From Hofstenia miamia (lineage: Eukaryota > Xenacoelomorpha > Acoela): DNA of 64,000 nt. Numbering within the stretch: the first letter of the stretch is position 1; each line of letters starts with the position of its first letter. Positions 37,977-50,080 of the stretch are shown piece by piece. The notes beneath the pieces were generated by a model. It was not told the origin of the DNA, ran no database searches, and worked only from the letters and a program-made list of their open reading frames with translations. The stretch is taken from the NCBI GenBank assembly GCA_004352715.1, contig SCFE01000055.1, positions 545,044 through 609,043 on the forward strand. Reading direction: 5' to 3'. The position numbers and the translations under genes are program-made.

Positions 37977-38976
37977 NNNNNNNNNNNNNNNNNNNNNNNN
38001 NNNNNNNNNNNNNNNNNNNNNNNNNNNNNNNNNNNNNNNNNNNNNNNNNNNNNNNNNNNNNNNNNNNNNNNNNNNNNNNNNNNNNNNNNNNNNNNNNNNN
38101 NNNNNNNNNNNNNNNNNNNNNNNNNNNNNNNNNNNNNNNNNNNNNNNNNNNNNNNNNNNNNNNNNNNNNNNNNNNNNNNNNNNNNNNNNNNNNNNNNNNN
38201 NNNNNNNNNNNNNNNNNNNNNNNNNNNNNNNNNNNNNNNNNNNNNNNNNNNNNNNNNNNNNNNNNNNNNNNNNNNNNNNNNNNNNNNNNNNNNNNNNNNN
38301 NNNNNNNNNNNNNNNNNNNNNNNNNNNNNNNNNNNNNNNNNNNNNNNNNNNNNNNNNNNNNNNNNNNNNNNNNNNNNNNNNNNNNNNNNNNNNNNNNNNN
38401 NNNNNNNNNNNNNNNNNNNNNNNNNNNNNNNNNNNNNNNNNNNNNNNNNNNNNNNNNNNNNNNNNNNNNNNNNNNNNNNNNNNNNNNNNNNNNNNNNNNN
38501 NNNNNNNNNNNNNNNNNNNNNNNNNNNNNNNNNNNNNNNNNNNNNNNNNNNNNNNNNNNNNNNNNNNNNNNNNNNNNNNNNNNNNNNNNNNNNNNNNNNN
38601 NNNNNNNNNNNNNNNNNNNNNNNNNNNNNNNNNNNNNNNNNNNNNNNNNNNNNNNNNNNNNNNNNNNNNNNNNNNNNNNNNNNNNNNNNNNNNNNNNNNN
38701 NNNNNNNNNNNNNNNNNNNNNNNNNNNNNNNNNNNNNNNNNNNNNNNNNNNNNNNNNNNNNNNNNNNNNNNNNNNNNNNNNNNNNNNNNNNNNNNNNNNN
38801 NNNNNNNNNNNNNNNNNNNNNNNNNNNNNNNNNNNNNNNNNNNNNNNNNNNNNNNNNNNNNNNNNNNNNNNNNNNNNNNNNNNNNNNNNNNNNNNNNNNN
38901 NNNNNNNNNNNNNNNNNNNNNNNNNNNNNNNNNNNNNNNNNNNNNNNNNNNNNNNNNNNNNNNNNNNNNNNNNNNN
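37977..38976. other. Assembly gap of exactly 1,000 N
   Basis: Left side (TA)n, right side transposase coding sequence: the same kind of mismatch as the gap at 29,313-30,312. Placeholder size. Confidence 0.98.
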
Positions 38977-39373
38977 AAAATCAAGTCCAACAAACCTCCA
39001 GACGCTGTCTCACGGTCTCAGTGTTAATGGCTGTCCTTGCAGACCTTGTCCTACCACTATGTCCTTTATTCGCATTGGGCACACATCCTGTTTCTCTGAA
39101 CTTCTGCAGAAGACGTCTGATTGTGAGTCTACTTGGAGGATTTCTTCCTGGAAAGTCAGTCGTGAATCGTCGTTGAGTGTGGGTTATCGATTTTATTTCA
39201 AAATATGCTTCTACGATCTTTGCTCTCTCCTCCACAGTATATTGCTTTCGATCCATTGGGGTGAGAATTCAGTGTTTAGTTTTTGATATTTGTGAAAATG
39301 AAACAAAAATCTTAGTAATTTTGAAAATGGTTAGAATATAAAAAGTGGTAACATTTTTTTGGCCCACCCTGTA
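38977..39373 (-). mobile_element. Mariner-like transposon, N-terminal transposase and one TIR
   Basis: The right end is a terminal inverted repeat at 39,341-39,371 with GTGGTAACATTTTTTTGGCC, then TA, the same family as the element at 30,313. On the minus strand an ORF starts at ATG 39,256 (MDRKQYTVEERAKIVEAYFE) and encodes a helix-turn-helix DNA-binding region with TQRRFTTDFPGRNPPSRLTI and a GHSGRTRSARTAINTETVRQ linker. Just before the gap the sequence jumps from QRLE to a shifted frame reading RFVGLDF. In the other fragment RFVGLDF lies right before the first catalytic Asp (about 30,380-30,401). So this copy has an internal deletion of the segment between the DNA-binding and catalytic domains, or is a chimeric contig end. 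Everything after RFVGLDF is hidden in the gap. Confidence 0.85.
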
Positions 39374-42300
39374 TATCTAAAGTTAGACAAACCAATTGGG
39401 AGTGCCGGCAATTCAAGGTGACTTACATTTCACACGGTGTACATAATTCTGATCTAGAAAAAACGCAGACTTTACTACACTAAATTTATTCAGTTCATCT
39501 TTGCTCTAAACAAATATATTGTTTCATCTATTGAACTTTATAAATGAAAATTTAAAATAGAATATTATAGATTAAATTTACTTAGTTTCAAGACCCTGAA
39601 TTTCATTTAAAGTTAAAATCGCTTTTTGTCAAATTTTGGAACAGCTTCCTATTAAACTAAATTTGGAAATATTAAGATATCGAAATATCGATTGATGAAT
39701 GTAACTCATATATTTATCTTTTAATGAAAATTTCGATTTTCTTAATCATTCATATTCTCTTCATCTTTAAAGTTCATGTCATTAGGAAGTGCAAGGTACC
39801 ACAACTGCTTCTTTGCCCATAGATAGACGATCCAAGCCGATTGGCAAAGGGCAGCGCAACATTGGAGTCTGAAAATTAACTCAAAGTCTAAGCATTTCTC
39901 TATTCCTAAGCTTTGAATATTTCAGTGAATTACTGAAGGTTTTGAAAACCCCTGCGCAGCATAAGGTTAAATGATACTGAAAAATGTGCTTTTCACAAAG
40001 GCATTCAAATTCTTTCCATACTAAATGATCAGAAAAAAGCGGTTTAATGCACATGGTAGCAGGAACTAACTTGAACTACTTTATTTTCTGTGAATATGCT
40101 GTCTTGTTGGGTTTACCCGAAAACATAGGAGGAAACCATTCCCCATTCACTGGTGTTTTCAGATTTTTGATATCTACATTATTTGGTGAGAGTGATTTGC
40201 ATATACATTTTTTAGAAACAATCACTAATGACAAAAAATACCTGGTTTACTTAGGGTTATTAGGTACCTAAAAACGCATTAAATTACTTTTCTTGCATCA
40301 TTTAAACTTTGATATTTTATTGTTGTACCGTAGATGTACCTAGGATAGAATTAAGGTTGAGCGGAAGCTATGTACTTTGGTGCAATAAATCCATAAATTG
40401 CTAGTAAACAAATAGATAATTAATTATATAAAATAATTTGTAAAATAATTTGACAAGGCGGTTTCACAAACAAGGACTTGCAGTTCTTATCTGCTAAGTG
40501 AGAAATCAACGTGGATTTCCAATAATCATAAAACATGGAATCAAAGTGACTTCCCTTAGCATAAGATTTACAAATGTAAACCACATTCGATAACATAAAG
40601 AATTTTCTATAAAACAAATATTTAAATTTTATATACACATTCATTGCTTTTGTGTTTCATTTATATTCATGTTAAGAAATCTCCTGTATTTATATTTATG
40701 ATGGCTTGTAGGGAAGAATTTAAGTGGTTTCCCAATCAATAATGTAGGTCTTTTAAGTGTTTGGCAGACTTTCATTTTTTTAAATATTGAAATTTTAATT
40801 ATTTAATTGTTTTTGTTAAAGTAGCAGAGGTTGATCAAATTCAAGTGATAATTTTCTTTAAAGTTTAAATCACTTTATCTCAGGAAGAAAGTGATTTGTT
40901 TTTTAAATTCTTTTGCTTCATTAAGAATTTAGACAAACTCAATTCTTAAAATAGTCCCATGCTAATTGTAATTTATTAAAGTTTAAAATAGAAGAACTGC
41001 CACTCTTACCTAGTAGATCCTACCCTGAAAATGATGAATCTAAGCTTATATTAAAGATTTAGTGATTAATTTTCACTCTTTGTCATGGTAGAAATGCTAG
41101 GAAAAATATTTTCAGACAACGTAGATAATTATTGTTTGGGGTTATTTTTCTATAATGACAATTTGGAATTCGTCTAGTCAAATTAGTTACTTCTCATTTA
41201 CTATTTAAGACGTCATTTGTTGTATTGAAAATTTATTATGAATTCATTATTAGGGTTAGCAGTAGTCTATTAGTAAGCTAAAACTTTTTTGAAATTAAAT
41301 TTTGGGTTGGCTACAAGTTTGTAGAATTGTGTAAAAATTTTCATTAGCACACATTCTGAAATTAGTGCCAAACCGCAGCCTCCTATCTAATATCACATTT
41401 TAAGAAAATCCCTAACATATCTATAACCACTAGGATCTTAGTTCAACTTAACATAAGTTACAGTTACCTAATAAGGACATGGCTCAAATATGGCCATCCT
41501 CGCGATATCTTTTCAAAGAATCGCAAATGACGACTTCTAACTGGCCGATGAATTTGCTCTATCAGCCAGCTTAGAAGAAGTGAAATTTCGTGAGAATTCA
41601 ATTGTTTACCTTGTTAGCAGACGGTTAATCACTTTTTATCTCACTAATCTTAAGTCTATTAAATAAGTACGATAGCGTTTTGTTTCACAGTAAGCCTATT
41701 ACATTCCATCTTTCACAAAAACGTCAAAGAATCAAGGCAGCAAGCAGGCTTGGTATTGTCCTATTTGTGGAGAAGATTTCGTGCAATCTATGAAGATTTT
41801 CGGAAATTGTGCAGCGAGCTATTGCTGAAAAAGATGATGGATTTCTAGTCAAACACCTTACGATGTTGGCCTAGACTTATTTACCCAAATTCTTTCGATT
41901 TCTTTATGCAGATTCTTTCTTCTAGAGTTTTAAAGAGTTTCTAGCATTTCTATTTTTAAGATGTTCACGACTTTTAAAGTAAACAAGATTTTATCTTTGC
42001 ATTATTGGTTTTTACTTTATTTGTATACATGGATCATAATAGGGTTATTGTAGGTATATTCATATATCATATCATATTCATGTTTTAGTAATAGTAATCA
42101 TGTATCACATAAGTACTATATGGATAATTTTGGTTTAAATTTTTATGATAAGCATATGTGAACTTGATGTTACAAATATAAATTTTCTGTATCGCCGGTT
42201 GGCTTCAATAAGGCCGGTATGAGTACTTTGTTTAGAATGATGCCATTCAAAAGATGAGATTCTCAACTATCTAACCAATACCTATAAAGTGCAACTTAAC

Positions 42301-44511
42301 AAATAGGGCGAGCCACAGACACAGATGGAAAAAACTTTAATTGCTCTCCTTATTTGGGCACTGCACCTTAGTAAATATTTTGCTAAAGTTAGTATCATTG
42401 ATGAAATTTAAGTTAATATCTCTGACTCTGGTATCCTAAAAATGCTCAAGCCATTGGTTATATAGAATTTCCCTGCTTCAAATTAAACAGGCATAATTGT
42501 CTTGAAGAACTTGAATTGGATTTTGCAGTGTTGAATTCGTATGTTTTATCGATCTCTACGGATTTGTAAGAAATAAATTCGAAATCAATAATGACTTTAT
42601 ACTTATCCAAAAAATTGAACACAGATGCAGTATTGGATTTTGGGAATCGCAAGCTTCGTTATATTTTGATAAATAAGTAAAAACCAAATTATTATTATAA
42701 AAATATAAATTCACTGAAAATGAATGTAGGGGATAAATTTATGAATATAAACGAAGTTCTGTTCTCTAAAGAATAAATGTAACGGGTGATTTAACATCTG
42801 AATTTTAAAATGTTTTTTGAATAATGGACGATCGCAAAATTATTATCAAAGGACATCAAATGGTCTAAAACCACTTTAGCAAATAGAACTTCAAAGCAAT
42901 TTGGGAATATTTGTCAGTACTGTGAAAAATCATTTATCACTCATTTTCTCTTCTTCTAATTATACTCCGACATTTAGTAAACTTCAAATATGCCGAATTC
43001 AAAAGTAGACCCCTGTAGCCGATGGTGATGTACTTTTGATCTCAATTAATCGTCTTCCAATGACTTTGATCAAATTTTCAATAAGATTTTGTGGGTAACT
43101 CAAATTATATTTCGACAAAGTTCATACTGAAGAAGTCCAAGTTTTATCTATTTATCGGTTGTGATGAATAGTGTTATAATTCCAAAACTTTTAGTATTGA
43201 CGGGTTTTTAATATATCTTTCTAGAGTAGCAGAGTTTACATATTTTTGCTCTTAAATTTAAATGCTAATTAAATCATAAAAGCTTTGATTTTCACTTAGT
43301 TTTAGTAATCAAGATCCTTGATTATGGTTAAGAATTATTTAACAATTTCTTTCAGTAACATTTAGGTAAACTACTATTCATTTATGCAACTAAATCTGCG
43401 TTACTTAATCTGTAAACAAGATTTTTAATGCTGTTTTGCATGCTCTTCGATTCTTGAAATTGGGTCATTTTTTACCCTTTGACAGGTTGTATTAGTTTGG
43501 GTCATTTTTGGTAATCACTAAAAACGGGTTTATAAATCCCAATCAATTGCATGTTTTTAAGCAGTGGCTTGCTTATCTATTCTCATTCAATTAATGAAGA
43601 CTAACAAAGTGTGCGGCTATATTCATTGTCATACACTGCTTATTGAAGCTAGCATGAAAGAAATGAATTTATATGCATGATTATCCACTTAAGCCTTCTT
43701 TCCACTGCTTATGTCCACCACCATAGCGTTCATAGTGCTTTATCAAATGTGACCCGTTGGCTAAGTTGACTTTAAGCAGAAACAGTGTACTTAGAGTGAA
43801 TCATTTTGCATTTCCGAGCTCAGTACGTTGCATACATCCTCACTATCTCCGTTTGATATCAATGTAGAATTCGTCACGATTTTACCTTAAAGGCTTTTAA
43901 GTTTTCTTACCTTTCAAGAATGCAATCATCATAATTTTGACTTGCAATGTTTTGAATACTTGAGTAGCAACCTTATACGCAGATGTTACTAAACAGCTAC
44001 CATAAGTAAGGAACAATATGGGTAGCATCTTAGTCAATCCTTTACTAGCAGACAGATGCTTGCATCATTTTGGAGGAATTTGAATTTTTTGCTAGGTTTT
44101 ATCAAATAAGAAATGAAAAAATTTGTTGATTTTTAAAGTAATTTTATTGTTCCTGTCTATTACAGTTTTTATCAAAAATATGATTCTATTCTATTTATTC
44201 CATGCAATAACGAGTGCGGAGTTATTGCCTTGATAAAAATGTTTTGTGAGGGGATTACAATAGTAGCCTTCTAATCTAAACTAATTATCATTTTAAACTC
44301 AATATTGCAAAAATTATCATTGTCATATATACGGTTCCTCGAACATTGCAATTAGCAACAAATGTATGACGTTAATTAGCTGATGTTTGACGTTTCACGT
44401 TTTTAAAAATATTCCAAATTTAATGTTATGCAGAGAACAGAACCTTCTCGATTTGTGAAAGAAATTGATGATACTCTTATAAATTTTACATCCAACTTTG
44501 CGATTATAACC
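39374..44511. other. Anonymous DNA, no supported gene
   Basis: Several short frames exist (for example 40,047-40,271 and 42,458-42,652) without motifs. A short zinc-finger-like string near 41,751-41,825 is discussed as a finding. GGGTCATTTTT strings occur at about 43,461 and 43,499. Confidence 0.4.
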
Positions 44512-44811
44512 ACTCTAAGTGTAAGAAAAAGTGTTTTTTTGCTGTTCTAACACTATATAGAGCATTTCTACATATTAAATACAATTACTCTAAATGTGAG
44601 TAAAGGTGGTTTTATGCAGCTTTAGCCCTATTTAGAGCATTTACACACATTAAAAATAATCACTCTAAATGAAAGAATAGGTGTATTTTTGCTGTTGTAG
44701 CCCTATTTAGAGCATTTCAACATATTAAATATAAACACTCTAAATGTGAGAAAAGGTGTTTTTATGCTGTTTTATCACTATTTGGAGCATTTCTACCCAT
44801 TAAAAATTATC
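44512..44811 (+). repeat. 75 bp tandem repeat, about four copies
   Basis: The string ACTCTAA recurs at 44,512, 44,587, 44,662 and 44,737, an exact 75 bp period. Each unit has a CTCTAAAT-like element (CTCTAAGT in the first) near its start and a TAGAGCATTT-like element about 45-50 bp later. Three of the four later elements are ATTTAGAG-like or TATAGAG and one is ATTTGGAG, so every unit contains a short internal inverted repeat that could form a hairpin. Copies differ by several substitutions each. No coding function is evident. Confidence 0.88.
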
Positions 44812-45057
44812 AAATGATTTAACCTTTGATAAATACAGTTTAATTTATTAACAAATAATGTAATTTAATTATCAGAATAAATTATGTGTTTATTTATTGC
44901 GTTGTACGACTCAGTGGCTATGCTTTCTCTGCATATTTTCGATCTTATTGATTTCGGACGAAATTAAAAATAAACAACTTGCAATATCTCTGTATTTCTT
45001 AAAATATGATGTTATATGCACTAGGATGTTAAATTGGTATCAAAACAAATCCAAAAC

Positions 45058-45085
<28 letters not shown>
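44812..45085. other. AT-rich spacer ending in (TA)n
   Basis: Nothing recognised before the (TA)n array at about 45,060-45,085, which marks the left limit of the Tc1 element. Confidence 0.5.
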
Positions 45086-45090
<5 letters not shown>

Positions 45091-46330
45091 CCTGGAATTC
45101 CCCATTTTTTTTAGAATTTACAACAGATTCATTTAGCCTTTCAAATTAACAGAACTTTAGATTTACACACAATACATTTTCACTGAAAAACACTATCATT
45201 ATAGTTTGAAATATGGTCCGTGGAAGTGAAATTTCCCCAACAAAGCGTGCTCAAATTCATATCTTGTACGAGGAGGGGTACAATTATCGCGCTATGGCTG
45301 TTAGAATGGGCGTGTCAGTATCTTGGGTATCCAGAAGTGTTACTCGCCATCAGCAACTGCAAAATTTTTCCTCTCGCAAGCGGTCTGGAAGACCAAAATT
45401 AACAACCCCTCAGACTGACCGTCTCATTCACCATCACGACTTCAATCAACCATTCTCTTCATCTTCTGAAGTCAAAGCAAATCTAGGTGAGGTAGTGCAA
45501 AAGGTATCACCACGCACTATTAGGCGTCGATTGAATACAACCTTTGACCTTCCATCGTGCAAACCGGCAGCCAAACCCTGATTTTCATCAAAGAACACTC
45601 AAGACCGGTTGCGCTTCTGCAGGCAATACCAACACTACACCGCTGAGATGTGGCATCAAGTAATGTGTATTGACGAATCCAAGATTTGCCAATTTACATC
45701 ATACCGGCCACATGTTCGACGACCAAGAAACCAAAGAATCAACAAACGTTACACACAACAAACTGTCCGCTCGGCACCTTCTGTGATGATTTAGCGTGCT
45801 TAAACTGGGAATGGGCGAAATGGTCTGCATTTTTTTCATCACAACGAGACAGTCACAGCTAAGGCCTACCTCAAAATAATTCAGGAGAAGGTTCCCATAT
45901 TTATGCAGCTTCGCGAAACATCTGTACTACAACAAGTTGGTGCTCTTTGCCACAGCGCCAAAGTTGTGAAACAGTGGATTGCATCACAAGACTTTCGGCT
46001 GCTTGAGAAATGGCCGGGAAACTCCCTAGACCTCAACGTCATAGAAAATTGTTGGCGTCACTTCAAAAACTGTCTGAGGAAGCACCAATGCACATAAAAG
46101 TGGTATGGTGCACAGGGATTACTGATGATTATTGTAGAAAGCTGTTTGGCCAGTAATGGCTGACATACAAAATATTAGCGACTTTTTCTGAATTAACTAT
46201 TTACTTTCTACAAGGTGTTATCATATTTTTTCTACATTGTGTTATTATATTGTTTCTACATTGTGTTTTTTAGTGTAAAATACAAAAATTTCTAAACTTG
46301 GAAAGTGTTTCCAAACTTTTAGCCAGTACT
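45086..46330 (+). mobile_element. Tc1-like DNA transposon, 5' TIR not found
   Basis: Encloses a dead Tc1 transposase. The right end (about 46,297-46,330) reads GGAAAGTGTTTCCAAACTTT followed by TAGCCAGTACT, then TA. Its reverse complement is the AGTACTGGC-AAAAGTTTGGAAACAC terminal sequence commonly seen in Tc1 elements. No matching sequence occurs at the left side, where homology to anything recognisable begins near the start codon. Both outer limits abut (TA)n arrays. Confidence 0.8.
45213..46097 (+). pseudogene. Tc1 transposase pseudogene
   Basis: One continuous frame from ATG 45,213 to the stop at 46,095-46,097, interrupted by in-frame stops at 45,579-45,581 (TGA), 45,792-45,794 (TAG) and 45,801-45,803 (TAA). 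The N-terminal helix-turn-helix regions include KRAQIHILYEEGYNYRAMAV and a VSWVSRSVTRH recognition part, then a RKRSGRPKLTT linker and a second helical region ending SPRTIRRRL. In the catalytic domain D1 is kept in MCIDESKICQF (codon 154). The second catalytic Asp, normally in QQDNAPCH-like text, is Val in LQQVGALCHSAK (codon 242). The final Glu is kept in DLNVIENCW (codon 278), with 35 residues between. The TAG at 45,792 falls where relatives have Trp (VMVWG). Coding similarity continues past the last stop in another frame (about 46,110-46,150). Confidence 0.9.
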
Positions 46331-46633
46331 ATATATATATATATATATATATATNNNNNNNNNNNNNNNNNNNNNNNNNNNNNNNNNNNNNNNNNNNNNN
46401 NNNNNNNNNNNNNNNNNNNNNNNNNNNNNNNNNNNNNNNNNNNNNNNNNNNNNNNNNNNNNNNNNNNNNNNNNNNNNNNNNNNNNNNNNNNNNNNNNNNN
46501 NNNNNNNNNNNNNNNNNNNNNNNNNNNNNNNNNNNNNNNNNNNNNNNNNNNNNNNNNNNNNNNNNNNNNNNNNNNNNNNNNNNNNNNNNNNNNNNNNNNN
46601 NNNNNNNNNNNNNNNNNNNNNNNNNNNNNNNNN

Positions 46634-46662
<29 letters not shown>
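46331..46662. other. (TA)n array interrupted by a 279-N gap
   Basis: N from 46,355 to 46,633 with (TA)n on both sides, directly at the right end of the Tc1 element. Confidence 0.95.
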
Positions 46663-46665
<3 letters not shown>

Positions 46666-49600
46666 GTATGAAAAATTGCTAGTTCTACATTGCACAAATC
46701 TTCTTACTGGCAAAATCATATCTAAATACTTAGCAAATGATTATGGAATTGTGTGACGAAGAACATAAATGTCTTCCTTGCAAGTAGAATTCATCGATTA
46801 TTCCTTTCGAAATATATATAACAAATCCTTCAAAATCTTTCTGTTCGGGAGTTATACTTAATCTCCACAAATATAGCTTTATGAATAATATATATTTTAA
46901 ATACACTAACAATATGTTAAATAGAGAGTATAGATAGCGAAGTTGGTAAGCGGACACGCGATAAGTAGCCCACTGGGACGGAAACCAATCCACATCATTT
47001 CAACTAATGAAAAACTCACCGCACTACTTTCGCATTTACTCCGTAAATATCAATTCCTATAATAAGATAGCGAAGTGATTTCACTAAATTAATAAATTTT
47101 GGACCTCTTTTGACATGCATTGCCTTTTAAATAATTTCTAAGTGCCACCTAACAAATATTACAAAGAAGTACTCACAAAAATTGAAATTTATTAAACACT
47201 TAAAATTTCGAAAATTTATTTTTGATTTAGTGGCATAACGATATACCCTAATTCACAAAGAGAGGTTAATATTAACAAAATGCAGTGCCATAACCAGCTT
47301 AGTTAACTTGGGGCTGGGCTTGGTCGGGCCGTGTCGGTTGGGCACGAAATTTTTAAAGCAACGTACTATTTAACAACTGTGCAAATATTTTAATAGCAAT
47401 TCAATCAATGCAATATAATTTATTAACAATGTGTTGAAAATTAAAATTAAAATTTTAAATTTTTCAATTTCACTGAATTGATTTAAAATAGGTTTCTAGC
47501 ATACCCAACCAAAAAACTAAAGGATTTTTGGAAAGAGTAATAAAATGGGGCGAATTGGCGTTAACTTAAATTGACCGGGTCTAGTGCTTTGTGTGTGGCC
47601 GTGCTTGGACCTAAGATTTCGGCCCATATCGATCTCTGGGTATGGCCAAAGGAAATTCTAGTCAGAGATTTTTAGGAAGGTTATCGACGCCATTGCTGTC
47701 ACGTGGTTGTTGGAAATCTTACATCTATAAAACCTAATTGACAAAAAAATGAGCTTATGATGTATTTCTAACTTTTAAAGCTAAAGTTCAATTTCACTCA
47801 AATTTCTTTTTACTAATTATGTAAATGTTGAGCCCATTGACATTTAGCTCTCCTTTGAAGCTACCATTGGATTGTGTAGTTACGCTGTAATGACATGAAA
47901 ACTATCACACTGCAATTTAGATTAAGCATAATTTTTGCTCTTATACTAATAATATTGGTGAAACATCCTGTGCGCAGATATTAATATATGCTCTATAAGA
48001 TCAAATGAAAAATGAGATGCAGTTCTTAGACTAAAACGATACAAACACTGTATGGTAAACGTATCCTTATAATCATTTAACTAAAATTTACTGAATCTGT
48101 AAATTTGAAGATGCTTTTTGATGGAAACATAATAAATCCGGTGAAATAATGAAGTTTGGATTGTAATTTGAGCATAAATTTATTAAATTTAGACAGTCTG
48201 CTTGCTGACATGATTGAAGGTAGTTTTAAGGATTGTAGTTTTACAGGCAACCATGTACAGACATAAGGACATCTTTGCTTTTTATGAATATAAAATAGAA
48301 CGATGGGGTAAACATTTACTCTTAGGTCATAGGCATGACATGTTAGTTTTAATTACTAATATATTTGATTGGTTTATTAACAAGCAGTCTTCATTTCATT
48401 TATTTACAATGATTTTTTATTAAAATCCGAGGAATATGTTCGATACAAATAATTTTTTTAGAGGTTTTTAATTTTACTTGCCGCCTCTTGGATATGCCTT
48501 CGACAACATCTCTAAAGTCGATGGACACTTTGATGGATACTACAATTTCTAACTAAATTCGTATAATATGATAAATTCTGATAACGTGAAGAATTTAACA
48601 ACAGTTGCTGAAGTTATTTAGCGCGTGATAATTTAATTGTCCAAGTCGTTTCTGATTTTTCAGTGATTAACCTGTTGTACAACCATAAAATTCAAAAGTG
48701 CACAATATAAATAATGAAAAGAAAATGTCACAGTACAAGCTGTGGCAGAAATATGTTACGTTGACAACTTTTTTATGAATTAACAGAAAACCTCGATTTA
48801 AATTAATTACTGGCATATTAGAGAAAATTCTTTGAGACACTGTTTTTATAACTAACATGTTTCAGCTAAAGTTATATGTGTATTTAATTGAATCCATTTG
48901 GCAGTTGGCTTTACACTTTATCAAAGAAACGTTCCTTAAGATTGATTAAATGAACAATTTGAAATGTGTGATACGAATATTGTGAATGTAAAACATAACT
49001 TAACGCAGGGCTTGATCATTTCTTATGTTTTTATTTTTGTAATATTATTTTTGAAATTTTGAGGAATTATTTAGATGGAATTGTTAGAGCACATATTGTT
49101 TAAAATAATATAAATATTTTTGTGATGTAGAAATGCAATACAAATCATTTATAGTATGTAATAAATTATTTACTTTTGTATTATAAGTAATAGAGATGGT
49201 ATTGCTTACTTCCATATTGTTCATATTTGACGATTAGGTTTCATCCGTGATAAATCTTTAATTATGCAGTTTAATATAATTTTTTCTTAACATGATATTA
49301 GTGTTACTTATTTGTTCTAATCCTTTCCTGTTTATGCTTTTGAAATATTACGGTTGTATTTCTTTACAAGTGTAATAAATTTGTTGTCTTACAATGTAAT
49401 TTGTAGATACAAAAAAAATTGTTTGTGGGGTTATCTATTTAGGAATAATTGTTTTAAATTTATGTCTGTATTATGGTTTAGGAGGTCAAGATTATTGCAA
49501 TAGCATGCAAGTGCTCAATGTACTTACTAATATTTATGATTTACAAAAAATATCGATTTCTTATGTTGCGCCATCTTTTGATATGAGAATGTACCTCAAT

Positions 49601-50080
49601 AAGAAAAACTTTGTAACAAATTATGTCGGAAAAATTTTAAATCCATGCAATTATCCTTGTAATTGAGTAAATACTAGCAATAATATTTGAAGCTTGAAAT
49701 AGAAATTGATATTGATTTTATCTGCCAAAAAGGATGCGATAGTAACCCGATTTTTATGTTCCTGTTATTTTTGAATTAAATTCCATGAACTTCAAATGTT
49801 TTGATTTTGAAAATAGTATCAAGCTGACATTCAATAGATATTACAATTAGGTGTGATTATTGGAGTTGTACCAGATGCCCATAAAGTTATCCTGTCTCCA
49901 TTCAATGTAAAATAGATTATATATTAAAAGAAATAGTTTTTTATTGACAATTTATTAAAGAAATTGCCAAAAATTTAATAGTTTTCTATATTAAATAAAC
50001 AATTAAGTCAAAGATTAAATATCGTACAAGATCTACGAATTACAATTTTAATATCATAAAATTTGTATTTACCACCATAT
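46663..50080. other. Anonymous AT-rich DNA with a GC-richer patch
   Basis: No gene recognised. At about 47,305-47,350 and 47,570-47,650 there are G-rich strings (GGGCTGGGCTTGGTCGGGCC and nearby) that stand out from the AT background and resemble a segment at 53,740-54,240. Confidence 0.45.
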
